A stretch of 33,617 nt of DNA, taken from positions 1-33,617 of the forward strand of contig JAFGSS010000055.1 of assembly GCA_016934555.1 (NCBI GenBank), written 5' to 3'. The notes beneath the pieces are model-generated. The model had not been told where the DNA came from. It saw only the letters and a program-made list of their open reading frames with translations, and did not search any database. The DNA comes from Acidobacteriota bacterium. GTDB taxonomy: Bacteria > Acidobacteriota > UBA6911. Shown here in pieces: positions 18,193 through 27,026 of the stretch. Numbering within the stretch: position 1 is the first letter of the stretch; each line of letters begins with the position of its first letter. A program made the position numbers and the translations under genes.

Positions 18193-19191
18193 ATGAAATT
18201 GTCTGAGCGGACGCTGGCGGCTTTGCTGGTCGCGCTCCTGGCCTTGCCGGGCCTCGCCGGAGAAGGGGATGGCCGCCTGGGGGGAATGTTCCCTGCAGTG
18301 GTGGCCCGGGTGAACGGAACGGAGATTCCCGGCCGGGACCTGGAACTGGAGGTGCGCCGGGAACTGGGCGCCATCGGCGATCCGGAATGGAAGGACCTGC
18401 GCCCCGAGTACCGGGGGGAACTGGCCCTGGGCAAGATCACGGCGCTGGTCAACGCCGAACTGGTCCTGCAGGCGGCGGCCGCCGCCGGGATCCGGGTGTC
18501 GGAGGAGGAAGTGGCGGCGGAAGTGGAAAAATCGCGGAAGTCGTTCAGGGATGACGCGGCGCTCGACGCGGCCCTGGCCGCACAGAACCTCGACCGCGCC
18601 TCCTGGGAAAAGAAACTGCGCGAGAACCTGATCACGGCCAGATACCTCGAGGAGACGGTTCACCGGAAGATCGTCGTTTCCGAGGAGGAGATGCGGGAGC
18701 ATTTTCCCGCCCACCCGGAGGAACTGGAGCACCCCGAGATCGTCCGGACCCGCCAGATCCTCATCCGGGTCGAAGGGGACGAGGGGGAGGACGAGGCGCG
18801 GCGGCTTGCCCAGAGCCTGCTCGACAGGGTGCGCCGGGGGGAGGATTTCGCCGGGCTGGCGGCGGAACACTCCACGGACGCCTCCCGCACCCTGGGGGGG
18901 GAGATGGGATTCGGCGTCCGCGGGAGCCTGCCCCCGGAATACGCGGAGGCGGCTTTCTCCCTTCCCGTGGGGGAGGCGGGCATGGTCCGCAGCCGCCAGG
19001 GCTACCATATCCTGGAGGTGACGGAGCGGAGACCGGAGGGGCGGTTCACCTTCGACGACGTGCGGCCGCAGCTGGAGGAGCGCCTGCGGAAACACAAGGT
19101 CGGGGAGGAGCTCGAGGCCCTGGTCGGAAGGCTCCGGGAAAAGGGGAGAATCGAAATCCTCCTCTCCGCGCGCGAACTGCTCCATCCATGA
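18193..19191 (+). CDS. Periplasmic peptidylprolyl isomerase, parvulin type (SurA/PrsA-like)
   Basis: Signal peptide; VVARVNGTEIPGRDLELEV; parvulin domain VRTRQILIRVEGDEGEDEARRLAQSLLDRVRRGEDFAGLAAEHSTDASRTLGGEMGFGVRGSLPPEYAEAAFSLPVGEAGMVRSRQGYHILEV. Confidence 0.93.
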   Translation: MKLSERTLAALLVALLALPGLAGEGDGRLGGMFPAVVARVNGTEIPGRDLELEVRRELGAIGDPEWKDLRPEYRGELALGKITALVNAELVLQAAAAAGIRVSEEEVAAEVEKSRKSFRDDAALDAALAAQNLDRASWEKKLRENLITARYLEETVHRKIVVSEEEMREHFPAHPEELEHPEIVRTRQILIRVEGDEGEDEARRLAQSLLDRVRRGEDFAGLAAEHSTDASRTLGGEMGFGVRGSLPPEYAEAAFSLPVGEAGMVRSRQGYHILEVTERRPEGRFTFDDVRPQLEERLRKHKVGEELEALVGRLREKGRIEILLSARELLHP

Positions 19192-19308
19192 CGCCCCCCG
19201 GCGGGGCCCCTTGGAAGTAGGATTTGACAAAGCGCCGTCATTACAGGGATCATGACCGCATATTCATAATCGGGTGAATACGAGCCTTGTTTGGAAAAGG
19301 AGAGAACC

Positions 19309-19719
19309 ATGGCGAAAATGACGAAGGAAATGCAGGAAATGTTCAACCGGGTGGGATGCAAGCAGCTGGCGACGGCCTCGAAGGACGGCGTTCCCAATGT
19401 CGTGCCGATCAATTTCATGAAAATAGTGGATGACGAGACCATCCTGGCCTCCGCCGTCTTCATGACCAAGACGTTTGCCAACCTCAAGGAAAACCCGGTG
19501 TGCGCCATTTCGATCTGGGAAGGATTCGCGGGTTTCCAGTTCAAGGGGGCCGCCGAGGTGGTGACCGAGGGCCCGGTGTTCGCGGAAACGGCTGCCTGGA
19601 CCGAAGAGGAAGGGAAGAAGCTCGGTCTGCCCCTCAAGTCGAAGGGTGCCATCGTCATCAAGGTCGGGGAGATCTTTTCCGTGGCCCCGGGGGCGGACGC
19701 CGGCGTGAAGATCGCCTGA
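19309..19719 (+). CDS. Pyridoxamine 5'-phosphate oxidase family (FMN-binding split-barrel) protein
   Basis: ATG at 19309 preceded by AAGGAGAG; KQLATASKDGVPNVVPINFMKIVDDETILASAVFMTKTFANLKENPVCAISIW. Confidence 0.85.
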   Translation: MAKMTKEMQEMFNRVGCKQLATASKDGVPNVVPINFMKIVDDETILASAVFMTKTFANLKENPVCAISIWEGFAGFQFKGAAEVVTEGPVFAETAAWTEEEGKKLGLPLKSKGAIVIKVGEIFSVAPGADAGVKIA

Positions 19720-19789
19720 AAGCAGCGCCGCCGCGTCGTCGCCCCCGGGGATCCCCTCCCCATGGTTTCCCGCGTGCCGTCCTCCCCCG

Positions 19790-20074
19790 TCAGGGCGCGA
19801 CTTCCCAGTTGGTCTCGAAGGTGTTGTCGTAAAGGGTGTAGAGGTAACCCAGCATCGGGCCCACCCCCGGGGGAACTCCGTCCCGGCTCCGCCAGTATAC
19901 CAGGTAGATGGCGGGCACCATCCGGGACTCCCCCGATTTGGGGTCGGATTCGATGTTCTGCCAGATCTCCCGTTTTTCCATGACGCGCCAGAGCGTGCCA
20001 TGTTTTCGGCTGCGCACGCACTGGCCGACTTCGGGCAGCCCCTTCTCGCGGATGATGTCTTCGTATTCTTTCAT
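19790..20074 (-). CDS. Hypothetical protein (94 aa)
   Basis: ATG at 20074: MKEYEDIIREKGLPEVGQCVRSRKHGTLWRVMEKREIWQNIESDPKSGESRMVPAIYLVYWRSRDGVPPGVGPMLGYLYTLYDNTFETNWEVAP; non-repetitive composition, preceded by AGGCGG. Confidence 0.65.
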   Translation of the reverse strand: MKEYEDIIREKGLPEVGQCVRSRKHGTLWRVMEKREIWQNIESDPKSGESRMVPAIYLVYWRSRDGVPPGVGPMLGYLYTLYDNTFETNWEVAP

Positions 20075-20175
20075 GGCCGCCTCCTTGTGCGGACGATGAA
20101 GCGGGGGGGATACTTTAACAATAGGACCTGGAGCGGGATCGATCAAGGGCGCGTCGATTTGGGCTCGATGTCGGC

Positions 20176-20219
20176 GCCCGGCCGTGTTATAGACAAAAGG
20201 GTGGCACGGCCGGGCCGTG
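20176..20219 (+). promoter_or_regulatory. Attenuator-like overlapping inverted repeats upstream of argC
   Basis: GCCCGGCCGTG (20176-20186) / 18-nt spacer / CACGGCCGGGC (20205-20215), perfect 11-bp arms; the second arm can alternatively pair with GGCCGTG (20213-20219) as CACGGCC-G-GGCCGTG. Confidence 0.6.
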
Positions 20220-20242
20220 GCGATACGATGGAGGATGGGGCG

Positions 20243-21301
20243 ATGGTGCGAGTGAAGCTTGTGGGAGCGGGCGGTTACGGGGGGATCGGACTGGTGGAGT
20301 TGCTGATGCGGCATCCCGGGGCCTCCCTGGCGGCGCTGGTCGACGTGCAGGGGGTGGGCGGCAGGCTGAGCGACATGTGGCCCTACCTGAGGGGATACTG
20401 CGACCAGGTCATCGTCGCGCCCGATTCCGCCGAGGCGCGGGAGACCGGGGCCGATGTCGTATTCTTCGCGACGCCGGACGGGGTGGGGCAGGCGGCGGCC
20501 CCCGCCGAGGTGGCCGCCGGACGGAGGGTGATCGACTACTCCGGCGACTTCCGGTTCGACTCCGAGGAACTGTATCGTGAATACGCCACCCGGATCTCGC
20601 GCGACCCGGTGCACAAGGCGCCCGATCTTCTCGGGGAGAGCGTCTACGGGCTGACCGAGCTCCACCGGGACGGGGTGCAGAAGGCGCGCGTCGTGGGGAA
20701 CCCCGGGTGCTTTGCCATGAGCTGCATCTGCGGGCTGTGGCCCGCGGTCAAGCACGGGGTGGTGGAAACGGAAGGCATCTGCTGCGACTGCAAGACGGGC
20801 GTCTCGGGCGCGGGGAAGAAGCCGGCGGCCGGCTTTCATTTCCCGGAGCGCTACGAGAACGCGAACGCCTACCGGCTGACCGGACACCAGCACGTGATGG
20901 AGGTCGAGCGCGAACTCGGTCTCCTTGCCGGTGCGGAGGTGCGCGTCACCTTCACGCCGCAGGTGGTGCCGATGGTGCGCGGCATTCTTTCCACCCTCTA
21001 CGGACGGCTTCCCGAGGGGGTGACGCACCGGAAGGTCCTGGAGGTTTACCGGGATACCTTCGCCGGGGAGCCCTTTCTCCAGGTGCGCGACTTCGGCGAG
21101 GCGGCGGGGACGAGCGACGTGCGCGGCTCCAACCGCGTCATCGTCACCGTGGCCACCGACGAGCGTACGGGCGTTTTCCGCGTCATCAGCCACATCGACA
21201 ACCTGGTCAAGGGGCAGGCGGGTTCGGCGCTGCAGAACATGAACGCGATGTTCGGGCTGCCGGAGACGATGGGGCTGGACATGGCGCCCCAGCACCCTTA
21301 G
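20243..21301 (+). CDS. argC: N-acetyl-gamma-glutamyl-phosphate reductase
   Basis: VKLVGAGGYGGIGLVELLMRHPG, VVFFATPDGVG, VIDYSGDFRF, VYGLTELHRD, VVGNPGCFAMS, CKTGVSGAGKKP, TPQVVPMVRGILSTLY. Confidence 0.93.
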   Translation: MVRVKLVGAGGYGGIGLVELLMRHPGASLAALVDVQGVGGRLSDMWPYLRGYCDQVIVAPDSAEARETGADVVFFATPDGVGQAAAPAEVAAGRRVIDYSGDFRFDSEELYREYATRISRDPVHKAPDLLGESVYGLTELHRDGVQKARVVGNPGCFAMSCICGLWPAVKHGVVETEGICCDCKTGVSGAGKKPAAGFHFPERYENANAYRLTGHQHVMEVERELGLLAGAEVRVTFTPQVVPMVRGILSTLYGRLPEGVTHRKVLEVYRDTFAGEPFLQVRDFGEAAGTSDVRGSNRVIVTVATDERTGVFRVISHIDNLVKGQAGSALQNMNAMFGLPETMGLDMAPQHP

Positions 21302-21323
21302 CCGGGGGGGCGTCCGTGGCCGG

Positions 21324-21680
21324 TCAGAGGTCGTGGCGCTCGAGCTCCTGTTCGGAAAAGCCGAAATAGTGGCCGATTTCGTGGATGACGGTCTTCACGA
21401 TTTCGGCCTCCATTTCCGTGCGGTCCGGGAAGGCCTCCTCGAAGCTCTCCCTGTACAGCTCGATGCGCGTGGGCTCCATTTCGAGGTCGAAGGTGGAGCG
21501 TTCCGTGTAGGGCACCCCGACAAAGAGCCCGAACAGCAACCGGTCCTTCTCCCGCAGCGGCCGGGGGACCCGGCTGCGCGCCAGAACCGGGATCCCTTCC
21601 CGCTCCAGGATGTCCCTGAAGCGCCGGGGCACCCCTCGCAGGGCTTTCGCGACGATTTCCTCGAATTCGCTCGGTTTCAT
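21324..21680 (-). CDS. Metallopeptidase family protein (small zincin, HExxH type)
   Basis: 118 aa; C-terminal VIHEIGHYFGFSEQELE; internal LLFGLFVGVPYTERS. Confidence 0.88.
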   Translation of the reverse strand: MKPSEFEEIVAKALRGVPRRFRDILEREGIPVLARSRVPRPLREKDRLLFGLFVGVPYTERSTFDLEMEPTRIELYRESFEEAFPDRTEMEAEIVKTVIHEIGHYFGFSEQELERHDL

Positions 21681-21825
21681 GATGGCCGCCCGTTGCCGGC
21701 CATTCTACCACACTCCCGCTGCTTCCCGATTCCCTCCGGCCCCCGGCCAGGATCAATTCAAATCTTGTCTATAGTTGCGGCCCCCGGGCGACGATAAGCC
21801 GTTGTATCTATAGGAATGCCGAAAA

Positions 21826-24693
21826 ATGCAAAATGCCTTCAAACTGGAAACCGCGCTCCTCGAGTCCGATTTCAAATTGGCTCCCAGGTTCGGCTACAAC
21901 ATGCGCCTGATCGTGCCCGCGGCCCTCTACCTCTGCCTCTACGCGGCCCTGCTCTGGGGGGCGGGGGCTCTGGGAGTGTCCGCGTTCACGGGGGAATTCG
22001 GCCTCCATGCCGGCTTGAACGTGGGGGTTCTCCTGTTCTGCGGCCTGTGGTACGCCCCGGTGGTGGCCGCCGCCACCTTCGTGCATTCCTTCTGGTTCCA
22101 CGACCCCGCCTTTTCCGGCGCCTGGGCCCTCGGTTGCGGCGCCGCGGTCTTCCTGGTGGAAATCGGGGCGGCCGCCCTCCTGGGGCGGTTTCTGTCTGGG
22201 CACCGCGCGACGCTGCACCGGGGGAGGGACCTCGGCATTTTCCTGGCGGTCTCGGCGGGCGGGGCGGTAGCGTGCGCCGCGGCCACCATCCTGCCGGGGG
22301 CCCTCGCCGCCCCGGGCGAATGGAGCCGCCTGCGGGTGGAGTTCGCGCCGCCGCTGGTGGGTTACGCCTGCGGGCTGCTCCTGCTGCCCCCCCTGCTGCT
22401 GATCCATCTCGGTCCCCGGCTGCAGACGGCGCTGTTCGGGGTCAGGGAGGAACGGGCCGGCTTCATCCGGCCGCTGCGCATGGACCGGCGCGGCACCCTC
22501 TTCATCCTGGCCTTCCTCTGCCTCGCGGGCGCCGCCCTCTGGTTCGTCTTTGCCCGCCCGGCGCCCGACAGGCTGTATGCCTTCATCCTCGTATCGGCCC
22601 CCCTGGTGTGGGTCGCGGTCCGACGGGGGATGGAGGGGACGAGCCTTGCAGTCCCCCTCATCGGTGCCGCCTTCCTGGTGTTGCTGGCGACGGGGGACAC
22701 GGCGCCGGCCGCCGGCTGGGGCCTGCTCGCGATCCTGTGCGTGGCTTCGGCGAACGCCCACGCGATCGCGGTCGGGATCACGCGCACGCGTTCGATCGAG
22801 GGGGAGATGGAGCGGCGGAACGCCATTCTGGACGCGGTGAGCCATGCGGCCCGCCAGTTCCTCGGGAACACGGGGTGGGAGACCGGGGCCCGCGACGTGA
22901 TCCGGAGGCTCGGGGAGGCGACCGCGGTGACGCGCGTCTACCTGATGGACAACCGGACTCCCGACCTGGGGGGGCAGGTGGGGGACGCCTGCCGCTACGA
23001 GTGGGAGAGTTCGACGCGCGCGGCCGAGGAGGGGGACCGCAAGGTCCTGGACCTGATCCGGAGCCAGATGATCGACGAAATGTCCGATCGGTTTTACGGC
23101 GGGCACCCGGTCGTATTCCACGCGCGGGACGTCGAGAGGAAGAAGAGGGAGATCCTCGAGGCGATGGGGATCCGTTCGGGCGTCATCGTCCCGATGTTCG
23201 TCGACGGGCAGCTGTGGGGCTGCATCGGGCTGGAGCAGTGTTTCGTCGACCGGGAATGGCCCCTTTCGGAAATCGACGGGCTGAGGATGGCGGGACAGAT
23301 TCTGGGCACCATCATCGCCAGTGTCCGGGTGGAGCAGCAGTTCCGGCAGCTGACGGGCAACATCCAGGCGGTGTTCTGGATATCGGCCCCGGACGGCCGG
23401 GCCAAGCAGTACGTGAGCCCGGGTTACGAGGAGGTGTGGGGGCGGACGTGCGCGAGCCTGCAGCGCAACCCCTCCTCCTGGATCCAGGCGATCCATCCCG
23501 AGGACCGGGGCAGGATATCGGAGGCCCTCATCCGGCAGGGGTGGAACGAGTACGACGAGGAATACCGCGTGGAGCGTCCCGACGGGTCGATCCGCTGGAT
23601 CCACGACCGGGCGTTCCCGGTCCGCGACCAGGCGGGGAAGGTGGAGCGCGTGGTCGGCATTGCCGAGGATGTCACCCGGCAGAAGAAGACCGAGGAGAGC
23701 CTGCGCGCGGCCACCGTGCTCCTTTCGAGCCTGATCGACCACCTCCATTCGGGCGTCGTGGTCGAGGACGAGGAGCGCAGGATCACCCACGTCAACCAGT
23801 CCTTCACCGACATGTTCCGGGTCCCCGTCGCGCGCGGCTCGCTGCTCGGGATCGACAGCCGCCTCCTTTTCGCCCAGACGGCCGAGTTCGCCGGGAGGAT
23901 CGAATCCGTTATCCGGGAGGCGGAGCCGGTGCTCGGGGAGGAGATCGTCTGGCAGGAGCGCGCCTTCCTGCGCAATTACGTGCCGCTTTCGATCGACGCC
24001 GGCAACCGCTATCACCTGTGGCAGTACCAGGATGTCACCGCCAGCCGCCGGGCGGAGGAGCAGATCAAGGCGTCGCTCAAGGAGAAGGAGGTCCTGCTCA
24101 AGGAGATCCACCACCGCGTCAAGAACAACCTCCAGATCATCTCGAGCCTCCTGAACCTGCAGAGCGCCGAGATCGAGGACCCCAAGGCGAACCAGAAGTT
24201 CAAGGAGAGCCAGGACCGGGTGAAGGCCATGGCGCTGATCCACGAGCGGCTGTACCAGTCCAGCGACCTGGCCAAGATCGATTTCTCCGGCTACGTGCGC
24301 AGCCTCACGGGGCACCTGGTCCGGTCCTACCGGGTCAACGCGTCGGCCATCCGCCTGAACCTCGAGGTGGAATCGGTGCCGATGAGTCTTGATGTCGCCA
24401 TCCCCTGCGGCCTCGTCATCAACGAACTGGTGTCGAACGCGTTCAAGTATGCCTTCCCGGAGGGGAAAAACGGGTGCATCGACGTCCGTTTCTACGCCGG
24501 GAACGACGGGGGGCTGAATCTCGCGGTCCGGGACGACGGCGTCGGATGCGCCCCGGACTGGAACCCCGACCGGTGCGACTCCCTCGGGCTGAAGCTGGTC
24601 CGGAGCCTGACCGAACAGCTGGGGGGGACGATCGAATTCCGGAGCCGCAGCGGGTTCGCCTGCGCGATCGCGATCCCCCATGCCAGGACATAA
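21826..24693 (+). CDS. Membrane-anchored sensor histidine kinase (multi-TM sensor, GAF, PAS/PAC, HisKA_2-type HATPase)
   Basis: Multiple N-terminal hydrophobic helices; GAF-like region; PAS/PAC region ([37 protein letters not shown]); [24 protein letters not shown]; HATPase boxes [35 protein letters not shown]. Confidence 0.9.
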   Translation: MQNAFKLETALLESDFKLAPRFGYNMRLIVPAALYLCLYAALLWGAGALGVSAFTGEFGLHAGLNVGVLLFCGLWYAPVVAAATFVHSFWFHDPAFSGAWALGCGAAVFLVEIGAAALLGRFLSGHRATLHRGRDLGIFLAVSAGGAVACAAATILPGALAAPGEWSRLRVEFAPPLVGYACGLLLLPPLLLIHLGPRLQTALFGVREERAGFIRPLRMDRRGTLFILAFLCLAGAALWFVFARPAPDRLYAFILVSAPLVWVAVRRGMEGTSLAVPLIGAAFLVLLATGDTAPAAGWGLLAILCVASANAHAIAVGITRTRSIEGEMERRNAILDAVSHAARQFLGNTGWETGARDVIRRLGEATAVTRVYLMDNRTPDLGGQVGDACRYEWESSTRAAEEGDRKVLDLIRSQMIDEMSDRFYGGHPVVFHARDVERKKREILEAMGIRSGVIVPMFVDGQLWGCIGLEQCFVDREWPLSEIDGLRMAGQILGTIIASVRVEQQFRQLTGNIQAVFWISAPDGRAKQYVSPGYEEVWGRTCASLQRNPSSWIQAIHPEDRGRISEALIRQGWNEYDEEYRVERPDGSIRWIHDRAFPVRDQAGKVERVVGIAEDVTRQKKTEESLRAATVLLSSLIDHLHSGVVVEDEERRITHVNQSFTDMFRVPVARGSLLGIDSRLLFAQTAEFAGRIESVIREAEPVLGEEIVWQERAFLRNYVPLSIDAGNRYHLWQYQDVTASRRAEEQIKASLKEKEVLLKEIHHRVKNNLQIISSLLNLQSAEIEDPKANQKFKESQDRVKAMALIHERLYQSSDLAKIDFSGYVRSLTGHLVRSYRVNASAIRLNLEVESVPMSLDVAIPCGLVINELVSNAFKYAFPEGKNGCIDVRFYAGNDGGLNLAVRDDGVGCAPDWNPDRCDSLGLKLVRSLTEQLGGTIEFRSRSGFACAIAIPHART

Positions 24694-24747
24694 TTCTTCG
24701 GGCGCCGGGCGGGAACGCCGGGGCGCCGCATACCAAGGATTGGAACG

Positions 24748-26862
24748 ATGACGGATACAGCGCCTGCGAAGCCCAGACGGATCCTGGTCGTCGAGGATGA
24801 AACGATCGTGTCCATGGACATCCAGAACAGCCTCAGGCTGCTCGGGTACGAGGTGGTCGGGGCCGCGACCTCGGGCCCGGAAGCGATCGGCAAGGCGGAC
24901 CGGACGATGCCCGATCTCGTGCTGATGGACATCATCCTGAAGGGGGAGATGGACGGCGTCGAGGCCGCCCGGACCATTCACGCCCGGCTGGGCATACCGG
25001 TGATTTTTCTGACCGCGTGTGCCGATGAAAAGACGCTCGAGCGGGCCAAGGTGACGGAACCCTTCGGCTACATGATCAAGCCGTTCGAGGAGCGGGAACT
25101 GCACAGCCATATCGAGATCGCCCTCTATCGCCATCGCATGGAGAAGAAACTGCGGGAGAGCGAGGAGCGCTATTCGCTCGCCACCCAGGGGGCCAACGAC
25201 GGACTCTGGGACTGGAACCTGCGGTCGAAGGAGATCTATTTCTCCCCGCGCTGGAAATCGATGCTGGGCTACCGGGACCTTGAGATCGGAGTCTCCCCCC
25301 TGGACTGGTTCGGCAGGATCCACCCGGCCGACAGGGAGCAGGTGGAAAAGAACGTCGCCCGGCATCTGCAGGGGGAAACCGGCCATTTCGAGAGCGAGTA
25401 CCGCATCCTGGACGCTAAGGGGGCCTACCGCTGGGTCCTCTGCCGGGGGCTGGCGAGCCGGGACGGCGACGGCAAGGCCCACCGGATCGCCGGGTCGCAG
25501 ACGGACATCACCGACCGCAAGGTCTACAACCCCCTTACCGGGCTTCCCAACCGGCTCCTGTTCCTGGACCGGGTGGAGCATGCGCTGCGGCGGACGCGTG
25601 ACAACGCCCGTTCCTTCGGCATCGCCGTGGTGGAGATCGGCGAGGTCAAGACGGTCGCCGGCAGCCTCGGGCACGTGGTCGCCGACGGATTGATCGTGCA
25701 GGCGGCGCGCAGGATCCAGGAGTGTGTTTCGGCTGAGGACACGGTAGCCCATTTCGGCAATGACGACTTCGTGCTCCTGATCGAGGAGGCGTCGGACGGC
25801 AAGCAGGCGGCCCTGGCCGCCTCCCGGCTGCACCGGGAGCTCTCCCGGGCCTTCCTGGTCGACGGCCAATCGATCTACGCCACCACCCATATCGGCATCA
25901 CCGTCTGCACCCGGGACCACCTCCATCCGGACGAAATGATCCGGGACGCCTACGTCGCCATGCAGCGGGCGAAGGGGGGGGGGAAGGGACGGTTCGAGAT
26001 CTTTGACGCGAAAATGAGGTCTTCGGCCGTCGCCCGCCTGAAAATGGAATCCGACCTGCGCCGGGCCCTGGAAAGCGGACAGTTCCGGGTCCACTACCAG
26101 CCGATCACCGAACTGAAGACGGGGCGGCTGGTCGGTTTCGAGGCGCTGGTCCGCTGGCAGCGGAGCGAGGAGATGATGTTTCCCAAGGATTTCCTCGCCA
26201 TCGCCGAGTCGACCGACATCCTGCTGCCGCTGGAGAGCTGGGTGCTCCGGGAATCGTGCCGGCAGATGGCCCGCTGGAGACTCCCCGGCGGGGAGGAGCT
26301 GACCATCAACGTCAACCTCTGCCCCGGGCATTACACCGATCCCAACCTCATCCGGGAACTGGACGACGTGCTGCGCGCGACGGGACTGAACCCGCGCCGC
26401 CTGAGCCTGGAGATCACCGAAAGCGCCCTCATGGAAAACTCGGAAGCGGTCTTCCGGACCCTCTCGGACATCAAGGCCATGAACATCCGGCTCCACATGG
26501 ACGACTTCGGCACGGGGTACTCCTCGCTCAGCTACCTGAACCGCTTTCCGATTGACAGCCTCAAGATCGACCGTTCCTTCGTCGGGAACCTGGGGCTGTG
26601 CGAGGAAACCTGGAAGATCGTGCAGGCGATCGTGAACCTGGGGCGGAACCTGGACATGGAACTGATCGCCGAGGGGATCGAGAACGTCATGCAGCTGCGG
26701 ATGCTCCAGTCGCTGCACTGCCATTTCGGCCAGGGATACTACTTCTCCAAGGCGATGGCGCCCCGGGATGTGGACGCCCTGCTGGCGGGCCCCCTCCCCT
26801 GGATGGTGCTGTTCGAAACCGGCGCCGTCCGGGCCTTCCCGCGCGCGGCCGAGGCCGGCTGA
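24748..26862 (+). CDS. Response regulator receiver - PAS/PAC - degenerate GGDEF - EAL protein (predicted c-di-GMP phosphodiesterase)
   Basis: REC: RILVVEDETIVSMDIQ...DLVLMDIILKGEMDG...KPFEERELH; PAS/PAC: YRILDAKGAYRWVLCRGLASRDGDGKAHRIAGSQTDIT; GGDEF site degenerate (FGNDDF); EAL retained: FEALVRW, NVNL, LEITES, MDDFGTGYSSLSYL, LKIDRSFV. Confidence 0.92.
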   Translation: MTDTAPAKPRRILVVEDETIVSMDIQNSLRLLGYEVVGAATSGPEAIGKADRTMPDLVLMDIILKGEMDGVEAARTIHARLGIPVIFLTACADEKTLERAKVTEPFGYMIKPFEERELHSHIEIALYRHRMEKKLRESEERYSLATQGANDGLWDWNLRSKEIYFSPRWKSMLGYRDLEIGVSPLDWFGRIHPADREQVEKNVARHLQGETGHFESEYRILDAKGAYRWVLCRGLASRDGDGKAHRIAGSQTDITDRKVYNPLTGLPNRLLFLDRVEHALRRTRDNARSFGIAVVEIGEVKTVAGSLGHVVADGLIVQAARRIQECVSAEDTVAHFGNDDFVLLIEEASDGKQAALAASRLHRELSRAFLVDGQSIYATTHIGITVCTRDHLHPDEMIRDAYVAMQRAKGGGKGRFEIFDAKMRSSAVARLKMESDLRRALESGQFRVHYQPITELKTGRLVGFEALVRWQRSEEMMFPKDFLAIAESTDILLPLESWVLRESCRQMARWRLPGGEELTINVNLCPGHYTDPNLIRELDDVLRATGLNPRRLSLEITESALMENSEAVFRTLSDIKAMNIRLHMDDFGTGYSSLSYLNRFPIDSLKIDRSFVGNLGLCEETWKIVQAIVNLGRNLDMELIAEGIENVMQLRMLQSLHCHFGQGYYFSKAMAPRDVDALLAGPLPWMVLFETGAVRAFPRAAEAG

Positions 26863-26911
26863 GCACTCCCGCCCGTCCCCCTCTGCCAGGTCCCGCAGGC
26901 CGTCTCCCCGT

Positions 26912-26940
26912 TTGCCTGAAGCCTCCTGAAGCGCTATAGT
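26912..26940 (+). promoter_or_regulatory. Candidate sigma70-type promoter upstream of nifU (TTGCCT - 17 nt - TATAGT)
   Basis: TTGCCT 26912-26917, 17-nt spacer, TATAGT 26935-26940; contains direct repeat CCTGAAGC-ct-CCTGAAGC (26915-26932). Confidence 0.6.
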
Positions 26941-27026
26941 ATACAGTCACCCGGCCGGAGGGCGGCGGGGGGCTGCGCCGGGCGCGGCCCGGACCGGGAC
27001 CACCGGCAATCACACGGAGTCAGACG

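Noticed and set aside
19195-19212. GCCCCCCGGCGGGGC hairpin after the PPIase gene as a terminator
   Set aside because: Short GC stem with no T tract; not distinguishable from GC-rich background.
21808-26724. 1638-aa minus-strand ORF
   Set aside because: Antisense to two well-supported signalling genes; low-complexity P/G/R/D/H/V composition typical of a GC-rich shadow ORF with no domain motif.
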